Shown: in pieces, positions 17,868-25,667 of the stretch | How the letters are laid out: every line of letters starts with the position of its first letter | Position numbering within the stretch: position 1 is the stretch's first letter | Assembly: GCA_028280415.1 (NCBI GenBank) | Contig: JANQLV010000034.1 | Coordinates: 93,624 to 157,623, forward strand | DNA length: 64,000 bases | From: Saprospiraceae bacterium | GTDB lineage: Bacteria > Bacteroidota > Bacteroidia > Chitinophagales > Saprospiraceae | Reading direction: 5' to 3' | The notes under the pieces: model-generated | What the model was told of the DNA's origin: nothing | What the model saw: only the letters and a program-made list of their open reading frames with translations | The model's database searches: none | Translations under genes and position numbers: made by a program

Positions 17868-18632
17868 TTATGCTTCTACACTAACTTCAGTGCGTTGCAG
17901 GATTTCCTGGCACAAGGAAAGATAATCTTCTGCGCCTTTACTTCTCTTATTGTACGAAAAGATATCCATACGCTGTGCAGGAGCTTCCGCTAATGAAACA
18001 TTATCGCGAATCAGTGTATCAAAAACTTTTTTGCCAAAGTATTTTTTGATCGTTTCAACGACATCCCGATTCAGGACTTTACGTTGATCATACATTGTAG
18101 CGATAACGCCTCCAATCTGCAGTTTCTTATTGAGTCGGAATCTTACCTTATCAATGATCTGCTTGATCTTAGCCAATCCCTGAAGTGCTAAAAACTCTGT
18201 TTGTAAAGGAATATAAACATAATCGCTACAAGTCAGCGCGTTGAGTGTTAGCAGTCCCAGAGAAGGAGGACAATCAATAATAATAAAATCGTAATCTTCG
18301 ATGACCGTTTCAAATAACTCCCGAAGAATGTACTCCCGCCCAGCTTCGTTAATCAATTCCATTTCGGCACTGGATAGATCTAAAGAAGAAGTAATAACGT
18401 CTAAACCGTCTTTGTAAGTGAAAGGTTCCAGTTCGGCTTCTCCTCTTAGTGCTTCATAGATTGTAACTTTCTGACGTGGGATACCTAAGGAAAGGGTAAG
18501 GTTGGCCTGAGGATCGAGATCAATGAGTAAAGCTCTTTTTCCCAGTTCTACTAAACCTGCGCCGATATTAATTGCGCTTGTAGTCTTACCAACTCCACCT
18601 TTGTGGTTTAACAAAGAGATAATTTTTCCCAT
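17868..18632 (-). CDS. ParA/Soj-family ATPase
   Basis: This 254-residue protein has a deviant Walker A motif KGGVGKTT at residues 10-17, Walker A' LLIDLDPQANLT and Walker B IIIDCPPSLG. ParA ATPases dimerise with ATP on DNA and position chromosomes, plasmids or protein cargo. Length and sequence match chromosomal Soj-like forms without an N-terminal helix-turn-helix. Instead of parB, the next gene encodes a ribbon-helix-helix protein with a repeated short motif, which leaves the cargo open. A minus-strand TATATTTG box (18701-18708) lies 69 bases upstream. Confidence 0.88.
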   Translation of the reverse strand: MGKIISLLNHKGGVGKTTSAINIGAGLVELGKRALLIDLDPQANLTLSLGIPRQKVTIYEALRGEAELEPFTYKDGLDVITSSLDLSSAEMELINEAGREYILRELFETVIEDYDFIIIDCPPSLGLLTLNALTCSDYVYIPLQTEFLALQGLAKIKQIIDKVRFRLNKKLQIGGVIATMYDQRKVLNRDVVETIKKYFGKKVFDTLIRDNVSLAEAPAQRMDIFSYNKRSKGAEDYLSLCQEILQRTEVSVEA

Positions 18633-18700
18633 ATCGTATGCTTAATTTTTCTTTGATAGTGAATGTAATAATAATTGTTTGATATTACATCTATCCATGG

Positions 18701-18708
18701 CAAATATA
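18701..18708 (-). promoter_or_regulatory. candidate -7 box for the parA-type operon
   Basis: The minus strand reads TATATTTG, a match to TAnnTTTG, 69 bases before the ParA ATG. No obvious -33 TTG is seen, so support is limited to the 8-mer and its position in the 267-base gap between divergent genes. Confidence 0.3.
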
Positions 18709-18899
18709 ATTAATTTAATTTAAGATGTTATTGAAAGTTCATTCTTTACCTTGCAAAAACATATTATACGAAGCAATTTTTGCAATTTTGTTTTCTCCAA
18801 AATTGCCAAGGAGATTAGAGCAGGTTTTCAGGAACCGATATCTTGCACGTTTTTAGAACAAAAAATAAAACCAGCGTTTTAAACATAAATAAACATTCC

Positions 18900-19463
18900 A
18901 TGCAAAGCGGAAGATCTTCTTTAAAGGTTTCAACTGATGTTGAACTTCGTCTGCCTCATATAAATTACGCCAGTGATCTGTTCAATATTATTGATCAGCA
19001 ACGTACCTATCTCAGAAAGTGGTTGAGCTGGGTAGATGAGACGCAGTCTCCGGAGCAAATGCAGGATTTTATACGTACTTCAAGATTATTCAACAAAGGT
19101 GGTCAACGGTTTACGACTTTTATTTTTGAGAACGGTACGATCGTCGGTTCAATTGGCCTGGTCAGAATCGATAAAGATCATCAACTGGCGGAGATAGGAT
19201 ACTGGTTGAGACAGGATTATCAGGGTAAAGGGATTATCACCAAAGCCTGTAAAACTCTGATAGACTATGTTTTTCGATATTTCACATTGAATCGGCTGGA
19301 AATCAAAGTAGCCAAACCCAATCATAAAAGTCAGGCGATTCCTTTGCGGTTGGGTTTTCGTCACGAAGCAACATTAAGAGAAGCCTTATATATACATGAC
19401 CAATTTTTCGATTTGGAATTATTCAGCATGTTGAAATCCGAATGGCCAAAAAAGCATCCATAA
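18900..19463 (+). CDS. GNAT acetyltransferase, RimJ/RimL type
   Basis: This 187-residue protein uses the ATG at 18900; an upstream TTG adds a stretch that does not look conserved. The core follows the RimL pattern: LRLPHINYASDLFNII, RTYLRKWLSWVD, then motif A IGYWLRQDYQGKGIITKAC with the Q/R-x-x-G-x-G/A acetyl-CoA loop, and NRLEIKVAKPNHKSQAIPLR. RimL relatives acetylate ribosomal protein N-termini, but many homologues act on other amines. It is divergent from the ParA gene and stands alone. Confidence 0.85.
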   Translation: MQSGRSSLKVSTDVELRLPHINYASDLFNIIDQQRTYLRKWLSWVDETQSPEQMQDFIRTSRLFNKGGQRFTTFIFENGTIVGSIGLVRIDKDHQLAEIGYWLRQDYQGKGIITKACKTLIDYVFRYFTLNRLEIKVAKPNHKSQAIPLRLGFRHEATLREALYIHDQFFDLELFSMLKSEWPKKHP

Positions 19464-19475
19464 CATATATAACAT

Positions 19476-19502
19476 AAAAAAGGGCTGCCAATTCTGACAG
19501 CC
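19476..19502 (-). terminator. rho-independent terminator
   Basis: The 7-bp stem GGCTGTC/GGCAGCC (one G-T wobble) with a 6-base loop is followed on the minus strand by CTTTTTTATG. It would terminate transcription coming from the secreted-protein gene at 19.6-20.3 kb; that stop is about 140 bases away. Confidence 0.6.
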
Positions 19503-19592
19503 GTCAATGAAACCATTTAATGTTACTATATGTATTTAATTTAGAATAATCAGTTTATCAAATATTTAAGTTGCAATTCATTATTAAATGAT

Positions 19593-19622
19593 AAAGCCCG
19601 GTTTAATTCAAGACTGGGTTTT
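19593..19622. terminator. hairpin, possible bidirectional terminator
   Basis: AAAGCCCGGT and ACTGGGTTTT pair over 10 bases with two G-T wobbles around a 10-base loop. The AAA/TTT ends supply a short T-run in both directions. It lies 20 bases beyond the stop of the minus-strand secreted-protein gene. Confidence 0.5.
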
Positions 19623-19642
19623 CCGTAAAAATTCTTACGCCA

Positions 19643-20317
19643 CTACTTATTCTTTGCTGCAATGTCAGGATTTTTTTGAACAGTACTTCTCACTTTTTTG
19701 AAAGTAAGTGTTTCTATTTCCTCATCAACCCTCAACATCAATTTATAAGTCCCTGCACTTAGGTCTGCTATATCTATAATAAGATCATTAATCCCTTTCT
19801 GTACTTCCATAACTTCCCGGATAATCGTCTCCCCTTTGGCATCCGTAAGATGATACTCCATATTTGCATCAACCATCATATCGAATGTCACTTCAAAATT
19901 ATCCGCAGCCATCATATTCGACATTTTGGCTACTGTAAATTGATTTTCAATGACCTTATTAATGAATAAGGGTTCGGAATAACTTATTGTACCATCTTCA
20001 TCTATTTGCTGTAATCGATAAAGGACATAAGCACCACTTGCATCAAAATCCAAAAAAGTATACTCGGTTAACTTTTCAGAGTCTCCACTACCTCCAACAG
20101 CACCCACGCTTTCGTATTTGCTCCCATCGGAAGCTCTTTCGATAATAAACAGCGAATTATTTTCTTCCAGGATGGTACTCCAGCTTAACAAGACGCCCAT
20201 TTCCTGCTCTTCTCCCCGGAATTTCTGCTCGTAGATAACTCCTGCATCAATATTTTTCGCAAATAAAAAGAATACACAAAAAAGCCCGAATAGCTTCAAC
20301 AAAGTTGGTTTAGACAT
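19643..20317 (-). CDS. secreted protein, tandem paralogue 2, T9SS-tail-like
   Basis: This 224-residue protein has a signal peptide ending near NIDAG. Residues 40-120 follow the pattern common just before T9SS tails in Bacteroidota (LLSWSTILEENNSLFIIERA, then YVLYRLQQIDEDGTISYSE). The C-terminal part (about 125-205) resembles a type A sorting domain (YHLTDAKGETI, DLSAGTYKLML, LTFKKV). About 18 extra charged residues follow where such domains normally stop. It is clearly related to the neighbouring gene at 20.4-21.1 kb, so the pair arose by tandem duplication. The function is unknown; there is no catalytic module. Confidence 0.7.
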   Translation of the reverse strand: MSKPTLLKLFGLFCVFFLFAKNIDAGVIYEQKFRGEEQEMGVLLSWSTILEENNSLFIIERASDGSKYESVGAVGGSGDSEKLTEYTFLDFDASGAYVLYRLQQIDEDGTISYSEPLFINKVIENQFTVAKMSNMMAADNFEVTFDMMVDANMEYHLTDAKGETIIREVMEVQKGINDLIIDIADLSAGTYKLMLRVDEEIETLTFKKVRSTVQKNPDIAAKNK

Positions 20318-20335
20318 AATTTAATTGTGAATCTG

Positions 20336-20368
20336 AAAAATAAAGGAGGGATCGCCAAAGGGGGCGAT
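20336..20368 (-). terminator. weak terminator-like hairpin between the paralogues
   Basis: ATCGCC and GGCGAT form a 6-bp GC-rich stem with a 6-base loop; on the minus strand CCCTCCTTTATTTTT follows. It lies between the two paralogous genes and could limit read-through from the upstream one. Confidence 0.4.
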
Positions 20369-20433
20369 TGATTGATCATGCAGCCTTATGAATCATTCAT
20401 TAATCTAAATAGAAAGGGGGATAGATTATAATT

Positions 20434-21120
20434 TTAACCACCATTGGACTGCCGCTTGCTCGCAACATTCTCCTTGGCTTTGATTTCATCATCTACTTTT
20501 CTGATCACCAGTTTTTCTACTTCATCTTTCACCTTCAGGATAACAAAGTAGGTACCTTCCGCCTCATCTGTAAGGTTGATGGATATTTCGTTGATCCCAA
20601 AAAAGAGTTCCTCTTTTGATTCAATAACCACTTCTCCTTGCCTATTTTTTACCATATAAGCTATTTCGTTGTCGATAGTGGCATCAATAGAAATATCAAA
20701 AGTGCTATTCGTAACCGTATTACTCATAGCCATAACCATGAAGTTATTACTCAGTTTTTTCGTAATCTTAATCGTTTCGGAAAAACTGGCAGTACCATCC
20801 ATATCAACCTGTCGGAGGCGATAATAAGTATTTTTATCACTCGCTCCAACATCTAGAAAACGATACCCACGCTCGGAAGAAGCATTGCCAACGGCCTCAA
20901 CTTCTCCGATAGCCTGAAAATCGATCCCGTTGACAGATTTTTCTACAATAAAAACCTGGTTGTTAAATTCTGTTGCAGTACTCCAATTGAGCAAACTGCC
21001 AATCTGATGCTCTCGACCATTAAGTGTTTTTGCGTAGGTGACTTCAGCATTAGATGAGTAACCACACAGTAAAAAGGCAGAGAGTAACAATGTGATTTGA
21101 GTTTTTTTAGCTGTAATCAT
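20434..21120 (-). CDS. secreted protein, tandem paralogue 1, T9SS-tail-like
   Basis: A 228-residue paralogue of the next gene downstream. It has a signal peptide (LLLSAFLLCGYSSNA) and the same LLNWSTATEFNNQVFIVEKS and TYYRLRQVDMDGTASFSE modules. The C-terminal domain has sorting-tail features (YMVKNRQGEVVIES, EGTYFVILKV, KLVIRKV) and a charged extension ending in serine, asparagine and glycines. These proteins hold nothing but the segment that usually precedes and includes a T9SS tail, so they may be surface or secreted carriers without an enzymatic head. Low identity between the copies suggests an old duplication. Confidence 0.7.
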   Translation of the reverse strand: MITAKKTQITLLLSAFLLCGYSSNAEVTYAKTLNGREHQIGSLLNWSTATEFNNQVFIVEKSVNGIDFQAIGEVEAVGNASSERGYRFLDVGASDKNTYYRLRQVDMDGTASFSETIKITKKLSNNFMVMAMSNTVTNSTFDISIDATIDNEIAYMVKNRQGEVVIESKEELFFGINEISINLTDEAEGTYFVILKVKDEVEKLVIRKVDDEIKAKENVASKRQSNGG

Positions 21121-21288
21121 GGCAAATAAATTGATTAAAAATTCAATGACGGGGGTACAATCATTTCTTATATAACAAAAATGAATCCGTTTTTTAGATA
21201 TTAAAAATTAGTTAAACTAAAAATTGTGACACCTTAAATCGTTAAATATCAGTTAAAAGCCTTGTATATACTTTTTAAGCGATTCATA

Positions 21289-21316
21289 TTTGTGTGAATG
21301 CGTATTTTTATCTTTG
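21289..21316 (+). promoter_or_regulatory. candidate Bacteroidota promoter for the 21.3-kb lipoprotein gene
   Basis: TATCTTTG at 21309-21316 matches the -7 box TAnnTTTG. TTTG at 21289-21292 could be the -33 element, with a spacing of 16, slightly short. The lipoprotein ATG follows 18 bases after the -7 box. Confidence 0.45.
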
Positions 21317-21334
21317 TAAATACACTTGAGAACA

Positions 21335-21889
21335 ATGAAAAAAAACAATCTGATCTTCTTTGTTGCTGTTTTGGCGGTACTCTTTAATAGTTGCAGCTCA
21401 AAGCTTACGCCTTTTACCGAACGTCTTTATCAGGAAAATGGCTGGACAGATAGCGATCTTAAAAAGATCCAATTCTATGTGTCCGAAGATATCGTTTTAA
21501 GAAGGCAGGCATCTAAGGGCGTTTCTCAAATCGATCACGGTGAAATCAAAATAGTAGATGGTAAGCGCGTCGAGGAAATTGTAATAAAAAAAGGCACGCC
21601 CGGCGTATTTTTATTTCAGCCTAAAGGAAGCCGCTTTGCCATTAGTTTTGAATCCCGAAAATATGAAGACCCCTACCTGGTTTTTGGTCCGAGTAAAAGA
21701 AGGGGTGGACGATATACATTAAGAGCCAGAGACTGGAACGGCAATAATGGAAATGGTAAAATCACTTATGATAATAAGACTTATTACACACCTTCAAAAA
21801 GTGCTTATTCCGTTTTATTAGTGGATTTAAAGCGAATTAAAGATACTAAAGTAAAATCCAGAACCGCCAAGGGAAGGACAATTGACTAG
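21335..21889 (+). CDS. putative lipoprotein of unknown function
   Basis: A 184-residue protein from the ATG at 21335. The signal MKKNNLIFFVAVLAVLFNSC gives Cys20 as the probable lipid anchor. The mature part has LTPFTERLYQENGWTDSDLKKIQFYVSE broken up here into its key features: an Asp/Glu-rich helix followed by beta strands (DIVLRR, HGEIKIVDGKRVEEIVI, GSRFAISFESR) and a basic C-terminus (KSRTAKGR). I recall similar lipoproteins in Saprospiraceae but know no named family. A TATCTTTG box lies just upstream. Confidence 0.7.
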   Translation: MKKNNLIFFVAVLAVLFNSCSSKLTPFTERLYQENGWTDSDLKKIQFYVSEDIVLRRQASKGVSQIDHGEIKIVDGKRVEEIVIKKGTPGVFLFQPKGSRFAISFESRKYEDPYLVFGPSKRRGGRYTLRARDWNGNNGNGKITYDNKTYYTPSKSAYSVLLVDLKRIKDTKVKSRTAKGRTID

Positions 21890-21969
21890 TCTTAAACAGC
21901 CCGGGAGATGTAACAGACCATAAGTCGATCAAAACGAAGGAAATGTATAGTCATCCATTGGTGACAGTT

Positions 21970-22626
21970 CTAGGATCGGTTAATTCCTTTTAAAAAGGGG
22001 ACAAAGCGGAAATTGCCAAATGTTTCGGTTTCGTATTTCTTCTCACTGACTTTAGTGATTCTCAGCATTTTTTGAACTTCCCGGGGGCCGACAGGTATAA
22101 CCATAAGACCACCAACAGCTAATTGCTCTTTGAGGTTTTCCGGAACATCTGATGCCCCGGCCGTCACCAGGATTTTATCAAAAGGTGCTAGTTCGGGAAG
22201 TCCGCGAAAGCCATCCCGTAAATAAACCCGAATATTATTGATCTGGAGCAGTTCAATCATTTTTTTCGCCCGGTGATATAAAGATTCCTGGCGTTCGAGG
22301 CTATGTACTCTTCCTCCAAGCATGGCCAGCACCACAGCCTGATACCCGGAACCCGTGCCTATTTCCAATATTTTGTCCCGTTTTTTTACATTCAATAATT
22401 GCGTTTGATAAGCAACCGTGAAAGGCTGAGAAATTGTTTGCTCATTCCCGATAGGAAATGCTCTGTCTTCATAAGCCAGCTCTTCAAAAGCTTTATCCAA
22501 AAAAAAATGCCGCGGCAAGGTCTCCATTACCTGTAAAATTCTTTCGTCGGTTATTCCTTTTTCTCGAATAGAAGCAATAAGTTTGCGTCGTAAGCCTTTG
22601 TGGCGATAAGTATCTTTCAGGTTCAA
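21970..22626 (-). CDS. pcm: protein-L-isoaspartate O-methyltransferase
   Basis: This SAM-dependent enzyme methylates isoaspartyl residues to start protein repair. Motif I is ILEIGTGSGYQAVVLA, preceded by the substrate-binding NEQTISQPFTVA; the C-terminus LMVIPVGPREVQKML is typical. There is no ATG at the N-terminus. Relatives begin close to DTYRHKGLRRKL, so I take TTG at 22626 as the start (218 residues); a TTG at 22665 is the alternative (231 residues). An in-frame stop precedes both. Confidence 0.9.
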   Translation of the reverse strand: MNLKDTYRHKGLRRKLIASIREKGITDERILQVMETLPRHFFLDKAFEELAYEDRAFPIGNEQTISQPFTVAYQTQLLNVKKRDKILEIGTGSGYQAVVLAMLGGRVHSLERQESLYHRAKKMIELLQINNIRVYLRDGFRGLPELAPFDKILVTAGASDVPENLKEQLAVGGLMVIPVGPREVQKMLRITKVSEKKYETETFGNFRFVPFLKGINRS

Positions 22627-22831
22627 TATTTTAAAATTTGATTCTTCGGCAAATTTAGACCTCAATTGTTCAAACCTTCTGAAGAAAGTAACGTATTAAA
22701 TGGTTGATTTTTTAAATCCCGTTTACAATCGGTATAATAGAGTTTTTCTACCAAAAAAAAAACACAATAAGAAGAAATCCTTTTTTAAATCATAATGCTT
22801 TTGAAAGTCAATTTTAAAAATCCTATTAATA

Positions 22832-24241
22832 ATGACAAAGATCAAATTCGGAACTGACGGTTGGAGAGCAATCATTGCAAAAGACTATACTGTAGATAAT
22901 GTAATCAGAGTGGCAGAAGGTACTGCGAAATGGATGCAGGAAAATGATTACCAAAAAGTAGTTATTGGTCATGATTGCCGTTTTGGTGGTCAGATGTTTG
23001 CAGAAGTAAGTGCCCAGGTTTTTGGCGCTTATGGTATAAAAGTCAATCTGGCTAAAGGGTTTGTTTCTACTCCTATGGTATCTCTGGGAGTTGTCAAAAC
23101 GAAATCCGATCTGGGTGTAGTGATCACGGCGAGTCATAATCCGCCATCTTATAATGGTTTCAAATTAAAATCTGCTTACGGCGGGCCAACGATTCCTATC
23201 CATATTGCGCAAGTTGAAGCGGTATTGCCCGATGAACCTATGAGTGGTTTGCCTTCCCTGGAAGAGATGTTTGAAAATGGATTGCTAAATTACATTGACC
23301 TGGAAAACATTTACATAGAGCATGTTCGTGACAATTTTGACCTGGACGCAATAAAGGCTGCTAACATCACAGTTGCTTACGATGCCATGTACGGAGCAGG
23401 ACAACGAGCTATGCAAAAAATTCTGCCCGAAGCAGTGTTCTTGCATTGTGATGATGATCCTTCTTTTAAAGGGCAAGCTCCTGAACCTATTCACAGAAAT
23501 CTTCAGGAACTTTCCGAGCTAATCAAAAATGATCCGAATATCAAACTTGGAATTGCCAATGATGGTGATGCTGACCGAATAGGGATGTACGATGAAGATG
23601 GCAATTTTGTGGATTCCCATCATATCCTTCTGTTACTTTTATTATACATGTTTAAATACAAAAACGAGACGGGTAAAGTAGTAATCACTTTTTCGGTGAC
23701 AGATAAAATGAAAAAGCTGGCAGAGCAGTTTGGCCTGGAATGTGAGGTTACTAAAATCGGATTCAAATACATCGCAGAGATTATGACCAATGAAAAAGTA
23801 ATTGTTGGAGGTGAAGAATCGGGTGGTTTAGCCGTAACCGGACATATTCCCGAAAGAGACGGTATCTGGATTGGTTTGCTCATTCTGGAATTCATGGCCA
23901 AAACCGGTAAGTCCCTGAAAGAACTCATTCAGGACGTTTATGACATGGTTGGCCCATTTTCTTTTGACCGCGATGATTTACACATCAAAGAAGACCAAAA
24001 ACAGGCAATTATTAATAGATGCAAAACCGATCCTTATCGGCAATTAGGAGATTATAAAGTACAAAAACTGGAAACCATTGACGGTTTCAAATTTTATCTC
24101 AGCGATGATGAGTGGGTCATGATTCGACCATCGGGCACAGAGCCCGTATTGAGAGTCTATGCACAAGCTCCGACTATGGCCGGGGTAAGAGCCCTGCTTT
24201 CGGCTACGCATGAAACGCTTTCAGCAGTAAGTGTAGGTTAA
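22832..24241 (+). CDS. phosphoglucomutase/phosphomannomutase family protein
   Basis: This 469-residue alpha-D-phosphohexomutase has the four signature loops: phosphoserine loop TASHNPP (Ser101), metal loop DGDADR (about 244-249), sugar loop GEESGG (about 327) and phosphate loop RPSGTEP (about 431). The N-terminal KIKFGTDGWRA is typical of the GlmM/ManB side of the family. It isomerises hexose 1- and 6-phosphates; which hexose cannot be settled from the loops alone. It stands alone, divergent from pcm. Confidence 0.9.
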   Translation: MTKIKFGTDGWRAIIAKDYTVDNVIRVAEGTAKWMQENDYQKVVIGHDCRFGGQMFAEVSAQVFGAYGIKVNLAKGFVSTPMVSLGVVKTKSDLGVVITASHNPPSYNGFKLKSAYGGPTIPIHIAQVEAVLPDEPMSGLPSLEEMFENGLLNYIDLENIYIEHVRDNFDLDAIKAANITVAYDAMYGAGQRAMQKILPEAVFLHCDDDPSFKGQAPEPIHRNLQELSELIKNDPNIKLGIANDGDADRIGMYDEDGNFVDSHHILLLLLLYMFKYKNETGKVVITFSVTDKMKKLAEQFGLECEVTKIGFKYIAEIMTNEKVIVGGEESGGLAVTGHIPERDGIWIGLLILEFMAKTGKSLKELIQDVYDMVGPFSFDRDDLHIKEDQKQAIINRCKTDPYRQLGDYKVQKLETIDGFKFYLSDDEWVMIRPSGTEPVLRVYAQAPTMAGVRALLSATHETLSAVSVG

Positions 24242-24512
24242 GTCTGCATTCGAGTAGGATCTTGTTGAAAAGAACAGCGTTTCCAAGATATTTTAACGAT
24301 TATATAGGAACTAATCTGCTATTTTTTTCGGAACTTTAAAAAACGTCGGTTTTTAGCCGATCCGTTTATTTTTATAAAATGCTATGGATATTGACATATC
24401 CGCTTGTCGTATATTATGGAATACCGGGTCCTAAAAGCTGCGCAGAGTAAAAGATAGTCCTTGCTCTATTAAATCAGGTACAAATTTATTATTCCATAAA
24501 CATTCATGCGAT

Positions 24513-25445
24513 ATGGCGAAGTTCAGATCAATTTCTATTTCCCTCATGGCGTTTTCGGTGTTTGCTTTTTTATTCCTCTTTAGCTCTTATACCGGAGAAA
24601 AAGGTGCCCAAAACATTCACACTATTCCTGATCAGAAAGACTCCAATCGACTGCCTCAAGTCGTAAAAAGTATTTCCATGGATAAAGCCTTTACTTTTGC
24701 AGGGGAGGAAGTACCCACGGAGAATTTCGATGTAAAAGAACGACTCGACCGGGAATTATTAAGGGATGCCTATTGGCATTCGAGTACTGTTTTAAGTATC
24801 AAAAGATCGAAACGCTATTTCCCGGTTATAGAGAAAATATTAGCGGAAGAGGGATTACCGGAGGATATGAAATACCTGGCAGTTGCTGAAAGTAGCCTTA
24901 GTAATGCTGTTTCACCAGCCGGTGCCAAGGGCGTTTGGCAGTTTATGAAAGGTACAGGTAGAGAATATGGATTAGAAGTCAATGCTGAGGTAGATGAGCG
25001 TTATCATCTTGAAAAGTCCACCAGAGCAGCTTGCAACTATTTGAAGTCATTAAAAAAGAAATTTGGAAGTTGGACCATGGCTGCTGCGGCTTATAATATG
25101 GGCGGCAACAGACTGAGTAAGGAATCTAGTTTACAACGTTCGAATAATTACTATGACCTCAACCTAAATCAGGAAACGGCGAGATATATTTTCAGGATTT
25201 TAGCAATCAAGGAAATTATGAATGCTCCGGAGAATTTTGGCTTCTACATCGAAGAATCTGATAAATATCCAGTGTTAGACACCTATGATCAAATTGAGAT
25301 CAATGGATCAGTAGCAAATTGGGGCGATTTCGCAAAAAAATACGGTACCAGCTATCGTTTGTTAAAAGTGTATAACCCATGGTTAGTATCATCCGGCCTG
25401 ACCAATAAAGCAAAGAAAAAATATCTGGTCAGATTACCGAAGTAA
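24513..25445 (+). CDS. lytic murein transglycosylase (SLT domain)
   Basis: This 310-residue protein has an N-terminal hydrophobic segment (MAFSVFAFLFLFSS) and an SLT domain of MltD/Slt type. The catalytic Glu is E126 (AVAESSLSNAVSPAGAKG), followed by VWQFMKGTGREYGL and AAAAYNMGGNRL. It cleaves the MurNAc-GlcNAc bond to leave 1,6-anhydroMurNAc. No LysM domain is present. The C-terminal NGSVANWGDFAKKYG region may be a degenerate LysM-like module. It is one of three transglycosylases in the window. Confidence 0.88.
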   Translation: MAKFRSISISLMAFSVFAFLFLFSSYTGEKGAQNIHTIPDQKDSNRLPQVVKSISMDKAFTFAGEEVPTENFDVKERLDRELLRDAYWHSSTVLSIKRSKRYFPVIEKILAEEGLPEDMKYLAVAESSLSNAVSPAGAKGVWQFMKGTGREYGLEVNAEVDERYHLEKSTRAACNYLKSLKKKFGSWTMAAAAYNMGGNRLSKESSLQRSNNYYDLNLNQETARYIFRILAIKEIMNAPENFGFYIEESDKYPVLDTYDQIEINGSVANWGDFAKKYGTSYRLLKVYNPWLVSSGLTNKAKKKYLVRLPK

Positions 25446-25446
25446 T

Positions 25447-25655
25447 ATGAATCATCCAACATTTTAATTTTGCCATCTCTAAAGGGATTTTTATAGTGCA
25501 TCAAAAGCTTTTAAGCTCCTTGGCGAGGTATTCGGTTTTAGGTTTTGGGCTACCCAGGAAAACCTAATGCCTAAAACCCTACTCTACAAAACAATAAACA
25601 GCGACATAATCTTCCATTTCGCGGCGAAGCTTAAGCAATATTCGGGACGATTCTT
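25447..25655 (+). repeat. dispersed ~208-bp intergenic repeat, copy A
   Basis: This element fills the gap between two convergent genes. It begins ATGAATCATCC and ends with CGGGACGATTCTT, an imperfect inverted match of the same end. Inside are AAAAGCTTTTAAGCTCC (identical in copy B), the inner inverted pair GGTTTTAGG/CCTAAAACC and AAACAATAAA. The same order of blocks occurs at 32877-33084, and part of it, inverted, at 45323-45420. Terminal and inner inverted repeats without a gene make it MITE-like or a structured RNA/DNA repeat. Confidence 0.75.
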
Positions 25656-25667
25656 CGCTCAAGATTA

